Below are positions 13,773 through 15,776 of a stretch of DNA of 15,776 nucleotides, one piece after another; within the stretch, counting starts at the first letter, position 1; each line of letters opens with the position of its first letter. The DNA comes from Chlamydiota bacterium (GTDB taxonomy: Bacteria; Chlamydiota; Chlamydiia; Chlamydiales; JAJFMK01): NCBI GenBank assembly GCA_021772215.1, contig JAJFMK010000117.1, forward strand, positions 1 through 15,776. The letters are read 5' to 3'. The notes under the pieces are model-generated. The model made no database searches. It was not told the origin of the DNA and saw nothing but the letters and a program-made list of their open reading frames with translations. Position numbers and translations under genes: made by a program.

Positions 13773-14635
13773 CGAACCCCCGCCCTCAATATAACCTCAT
13801 CATCGGTAACAAACCCATTTTCAATGAGATATTGCAGTAGTTGATTGTCTCCCTTTTTCAGCGCCGCATCAAGATGCCGATAAGAGAAGGTCTGGCCCCT
13901 ACTTAAAAAGAGCGCTAGCTTCTCTAAGTTGCCCTCCTTTATGGCCACTAAAATCAGATCGCCCTGTTTACACGCTTCAGCAAAGATCTCCCCCTCAACA
14001 CGTGTGATATCCTCTGATAACCCTTCCAAAATTGCCGCGATGATCTCTTTGGATTCGGCATACTGGATCGCATTTTTTCTCTCTTTGTTATTGTAAGCTG
14101 GCTGAGAGAACTCCCATTCATTGAGATAGATCTCCCCTCGCGAGTGAACAGGCCGCGTGAGGTCTTTAGTTGCCCTGACTAACGCATTTATGATCTGCAG
14201 ATTGCCCTTGTCGATTGCTAAAGAGAGAGGTGTCGCTTGGTTATAGGAGCCACTAATAAGATTTCCATCTTCATAGCTTCCCACCTGTTCAAACTCTTTT
14301 CTAGGAAAATGGGGGTCAGCATGTCTTCGAAGAAGCTGCTCTACAAGCTCAAGATCTCCACTATCGATCGCTAGCTCAAGGGCGTTATACCCCTCCTCTT
14401 TTCCAATTGGAAGGAACTTAACAGCCCATTCCTTATCGCAGAAAGCTGGGCTATACCAATAGTGATGTTCATAGTAGAGGGGGGCTTTCAAAATTCTTTG
14501 AAAGTTCAAAGCTCTGATAGTGCTCTTTTGAATAAGCTCTTCCGATTGAACGATATCACCCTCTATAATTGCATTTAAAAGGGCCCCTTCAAGATTAACT
14601 ACCAGTGAGAGTAGAAGAAATAGTAGAAAACGCAC
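13769..14635 (-). CDS. Sec-exported ankyrin-like repeat protein, smaller paralog
   Basis: 288 aa from a GTG start at 14635; an in-frame TAA lies nine bases upstream, so no earlier start is available. Reading from GTG gives a signal peptide, MRFLLFLLLSLVVNLEG. Ankyrin-like units follow: ALLNAIIEGDIVQSEELIQ right after the signal, YNALELAIDSGDLELVEQLL at residue 83, TPLSLAIDKGNLQIINALV, and two C-terminal units (VAIKEGNLEKLALFLSRG, AALKKGDNQLLQYLIENG). The module from residue 83 is shared with the larger paralog downstream. No Shine-Dalgarno sequence precedes the GTG, which points to weak or coupled initiation from the gene 35 bp upstream. The protein probably faces the periplasm or cell surface; function unknown. 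Confidence 0.85.
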   Translation of the reverse strand: MRFLLFLLLSLVVNLEGALLNAIIEGDIVQSEELIQKSTIRALNFQRILKAPLYYEHHYWYSPAFCDKEWAVKFLPIGKEEGYNALELAIDSGDLELVEQLLRRHADPHFPRKEFEQVGSYEDGNLISGSYNQATPLSLAIDKGNLQIINALVRATKDLTRPVHSRGEIYLNEWEFSQPAYNNKERKNAIQYAESKEIIAAILEGLSEDITRVEGEIFAEACKQGDLILVAIKEGNLEKLALFLSRGQTFSYRHLDAALKKGDNQLLQYLIENGFVTDDEVILRAGVR

Positions 14636-14670
14636 GAATTTATTTTAAACAATCGACAATTATCAATCAA

Positions 14671-15372
14671 TTAATAGATTTTTTGAAGACCCAGCAAACG
14701 ACCCTCTACAAATTGCTGACGGCGGAAGGGCCTTAACTCCTCCTTCCCCCCATCATACTGAACCAGCAAATCGAAGAGATAACCGCGCAAAAGCTCTAGA
14801 GAGGGATAGGTCGTTCCTGTCTTCATAAGATTTCCACTAATTAATCCCTCTTTACCACTGTAAAGCTCCAAAAGATAGGGTATTTCAATACCAGCAGGCG
14901 ACCTAAAACCCTCTCCCGTTTGGCACCAGTCAATCAATGTGGGAAAGGCTTCAAGCCCAGCCTCACTTATTTTCAAAGCAACCGCCTCTATATGGTCGGG
15001 ATAAAAGTCCTCCAGAGCCTCTCTTTGGGCAGCTGTCAACTCCTCAACAACTTGTATTTTCGGCCTTCTGCACAGTTTTTCAAAAGCCTCTTCAACTCCT
15101 CCCATGTCCCCCTCATTGACCAGCCCGTGCCCCACAAGCTGCCAAAATATTAAGGAGAGGTCAAAATTAACAAACATTTTAACCTGGTGGGGATTCACGG
15201 TCGCTAAAAAGTGAGGCCGCAAATCAATCTCTAGCAAAATATGACTAACTCGCCCCACCATTCCTTCTAACACCTCATTAAAATGAAGCGTTACAGTGGG
15301 ATGATCGTAGACGTAACTAGCATCAACATCAAATTGAAATAGGAGCGAATTAGGTAGGTGATATGTCGACAT
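14671..15372 (-). CDS. Unrecognised 233-aa protein, first gene of the ankyrin unit
   Basis: I do not recognise this protein. It starts MSTYHLPNSLLFQFDVDASY, has no signal peptide and no obvious membrane segment, and is mixed in composition with many aromatic and acidic residues. A predicted helix-rich centre includes LTAAQREALEDFYPDHIEAV. It ends PFRRQQFVEGRLLGLQKIY. The ATG at 15372 lacks a visible ribosome binding site, the preceding bases being A/T-rich, so the start is the least certain of the window; the next Met is at residue 38. It lies 35 bp upstream of the smaller ankyrin gene on the same strand, so co-transcription is likely. It is probably lineage-restricted. Confidence 0.7.
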   Translation of the reverse strand: MSTYHLPNSLLFQFDVDASYVYDHPTVTLHFNEVLEGMVGRVSHILLEIDLRPHFLATVNPHQVKMFVNFDLSLIFWQLVGHGLVNEGDMGGVEEAFEKLCRRPKIQVVEELTAAQREALEDFYPDHIEAVALKISEAGLEAFPTLIDWCQTGEGFRSPAGIEIPYLLELYSGKEGLISGNLMKTGTTYPSLELLRGYLFDLLVQYDGGKEELRPFRRQQFVEGRLLGLQKIY

Positions 15373-15425
15373 GTTTTAAAATAAATCAGTTAATTAAAAG
15401 ACGACAGAAATATACCTCATCCCCT

Positions 15426-15456
15426 ATTTTATCCAAAATATCAGAACTTTTTACAA
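15426..15456 (-). promoter_or_regulatory. Possible promoter of the minus-strand ankyrin unit
   Basis: Read on the minus strand, TTGTAA (complement of 15451-15456) precedes GATAAA (complement of 15428-15433) by 17 bp. The alternative -10 TAAAAT (complement of 15426-15431) would give 19 bp. It lies about 55 bp before the start at 15372. A tandem palindrome begins 13 bp upstream of the -35, in a position where an activator or repressor could sit. Motif match only. Confidence 0.35.
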
Positions 15457-15468
15457 AAAGAAAACCCA

Positions 15469-15530
15469 ACCATTCCGGTGGCCTCACCGGTTTGGTCACG
15501 ACTATTCCGGTGAGGTCACCGGAATGGTCG
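15469..15530. repeat. Two tandem 32-bp imperfect palindromes
   Basis: The second unit has arms CGACTATTCCGGTGA (15499-15513) and TCACCGGAATGGTCG (15516-15530), complementary at 14 of 15 positions around a GG centre. The first unit (from 15469) has arms ACCATTCCGGTG and CACCGGTTTGGT, 10 of 12 complementary. ATTCCGGTG recurs at a 32-bp distance. It is GC-rich in an A/T-rich spacer. It could be a paired operator for the gene at 14671-15372 or a remnant of a transposon end; repeated TTCCGGTGA-type blocks remind me of IS21-family termini, but no transposase is present. Confidence 0.65.
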
Positions 15531-15634
15531 TCTTTTCAGCAATACTTAACCACTTAAAGTTTAAAGATTAGATCTTGGAGAAATCGATACAAGCACCTCA
15601 ATCGAGGAGTTTACTCTAAAGACTATTGTGAAGG
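15531..15634. other. Gene-free spacer
   Basis: Part of the roughly 370-bp stretch between the start of the unrecognised gene at 15372 and the tRNA. Apart from the promoter-like sequence, the tandem palindromes and the long palindrome listed separately, I see no coding signal. A 64-codon plus-strand frame (15363-15557) runs through the palindromes and has no ribosome binding site or protein-like composition. Confidence 0.5.
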
Positions 15635-15743
15635 AAATTTTGAGGGGAAAAGCAAGCAGTTTGTGCATTTCTCGATGAGGGCAGTGCGAGTGGCACGGCC
15701 GAAGAGAGAAGGTGCAAAATGCGCCGCTTTTCCCCCAAAATTT
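15635..15743. repeat. 109-bp imperfect palindrome abutting the tRNA 3' end
   Basis: The outer arms are AAATTTTGAGGGGAAAAGC (15635-15653) and GCTTTTCCCCCAAAATTT (15726-15743), complementary except for one extra A. Pairing continues imperfectly inward: GTGCA near 15663-15667 opposite TGCA at 15713-15716, then CTC opposite GAG. It closes on GTGC (15685-15688) with GCAC (15693-15696) around a 4-nt loop. The outer end coincides with the tRNA discriminator base. It could be a MITE or REP-like element inserted beside the tRNA gene, or an unusually long RNA hairpin ending tRNA transcription. The structure is clear; identity is inferred. Confidence 0.6.
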
Positions 15744-15776
15744 GGCCAGAGCCAGAATCGAACTGGCGACACAAGG
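15743..15776 (-). tRNA. tRNA 3' portion, probably tRNA-Phe (GAA), cut by the window edge
   Basis: Read on the minus strand, the end of the window gives CCTT, a variable loop GTGTC, the T-arm GCCAG-TTCGATT-CTGGC with perfect stem pairing, an acceptor strand TCTGGCC and discriminator A. CCA is not encoded. The GTGTC variable loop following a CC(T/C)-ended anticodon stem, and an acceptor implying GGCCAGA at the 5' end, match bacterial tRNA-Phe. The anticodon itself lies outside the window, so the isotype is a judgement. Confidence 0.75.

Noticed and set aside
15469..15530. Possible CRISPR array
   Set aside because: Only two units, adjacent without spacers, each being a palindrome. No cas genes are present.
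15363..15557. A 64-codon plus-strand open frame in the right-hand spacer
   Set aside because: Its middle is simply the translation of the tandem palindromes; no ribosome binding site precedes it and it overlaps the start of the minus-strand gene.

Overview
The window comes from a bacterium of the phylum Chlamydiota, most likely one of the amoeba- or arthropod-associated families outside Chlamydiaceae. The ribosomal protein uS12 has a very chlamydia-like sequence. The block fusA-rpsG-rpsL facing away from a Tsp/S41 protease is, as I recall, the order around CT437-CT441 of Chlamydia trachomatis. The accessory half holds ankyrin, TPR and coiled-coil proteins of the kind found in host-associated chlamydiae. 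I cannot name the species from sequence alone.

Layout. 1-4279 (minus strand) is housekeeping: scpA, scpB, rpsL, rpsG and the start of fusA, which runs off the left edge. 4311-6416 (plus strand) is the exported tail-specific protease gene tsp, starting only 31 bp from scpA. 6504-11949 (plus strand) is a visibly AT-richer two-gene unit. Its first gene encodes a long helical protein with 18-residue repeats and a C-terminal ankyrin-like segment. Its second encodes a protein with a WD40-like N-terminal half followed by fourteen TPR-like repeats of about 41 residues. 12231-15372 (minus strand) is a probable three-gene unit: an unrecognised 233-aa protein, then two overlapping genes for Sec-exported ankyrin-like proteins that share a paralogous module. 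The right edge holds a tandem palindrome, a 109-bp imperfect palindrome and the 3' part of a tRNA, probably tRNA-Phe.

Most notable observation. The last codons of tsp occur twice. 6240-6295 inside the intact gene is identical over 56 bp to 12002-12057, and the second copy continues in frame to a stop at 12076 (…NAVGAPPL*). The resident protease instead runs into an unrelated tail of about 35 residues. The simplest reading is that a segment of about 5.76 kb, carrying both AT-rich genes, entered the 3' end of tsp. It would have supplied a new C-terminus and pushed the old gene end 5.8 kb downstream. No integrase or transposase gene is present, so the mechanism is open.

How the genes may work together. 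The minus-strand housekeeping genes serve translation and chromosome segregation. Tsp acts in the periplasm. The plus-strand pair lacks Sec signals, has Ser/Thr/Asn-rich N-termini and consists of protein-binding repeats, so it is a reasonable candidate for secreted or structural interaction partners. The ankyrin pair carries Sec signals. These functional readings are inference from architecture.
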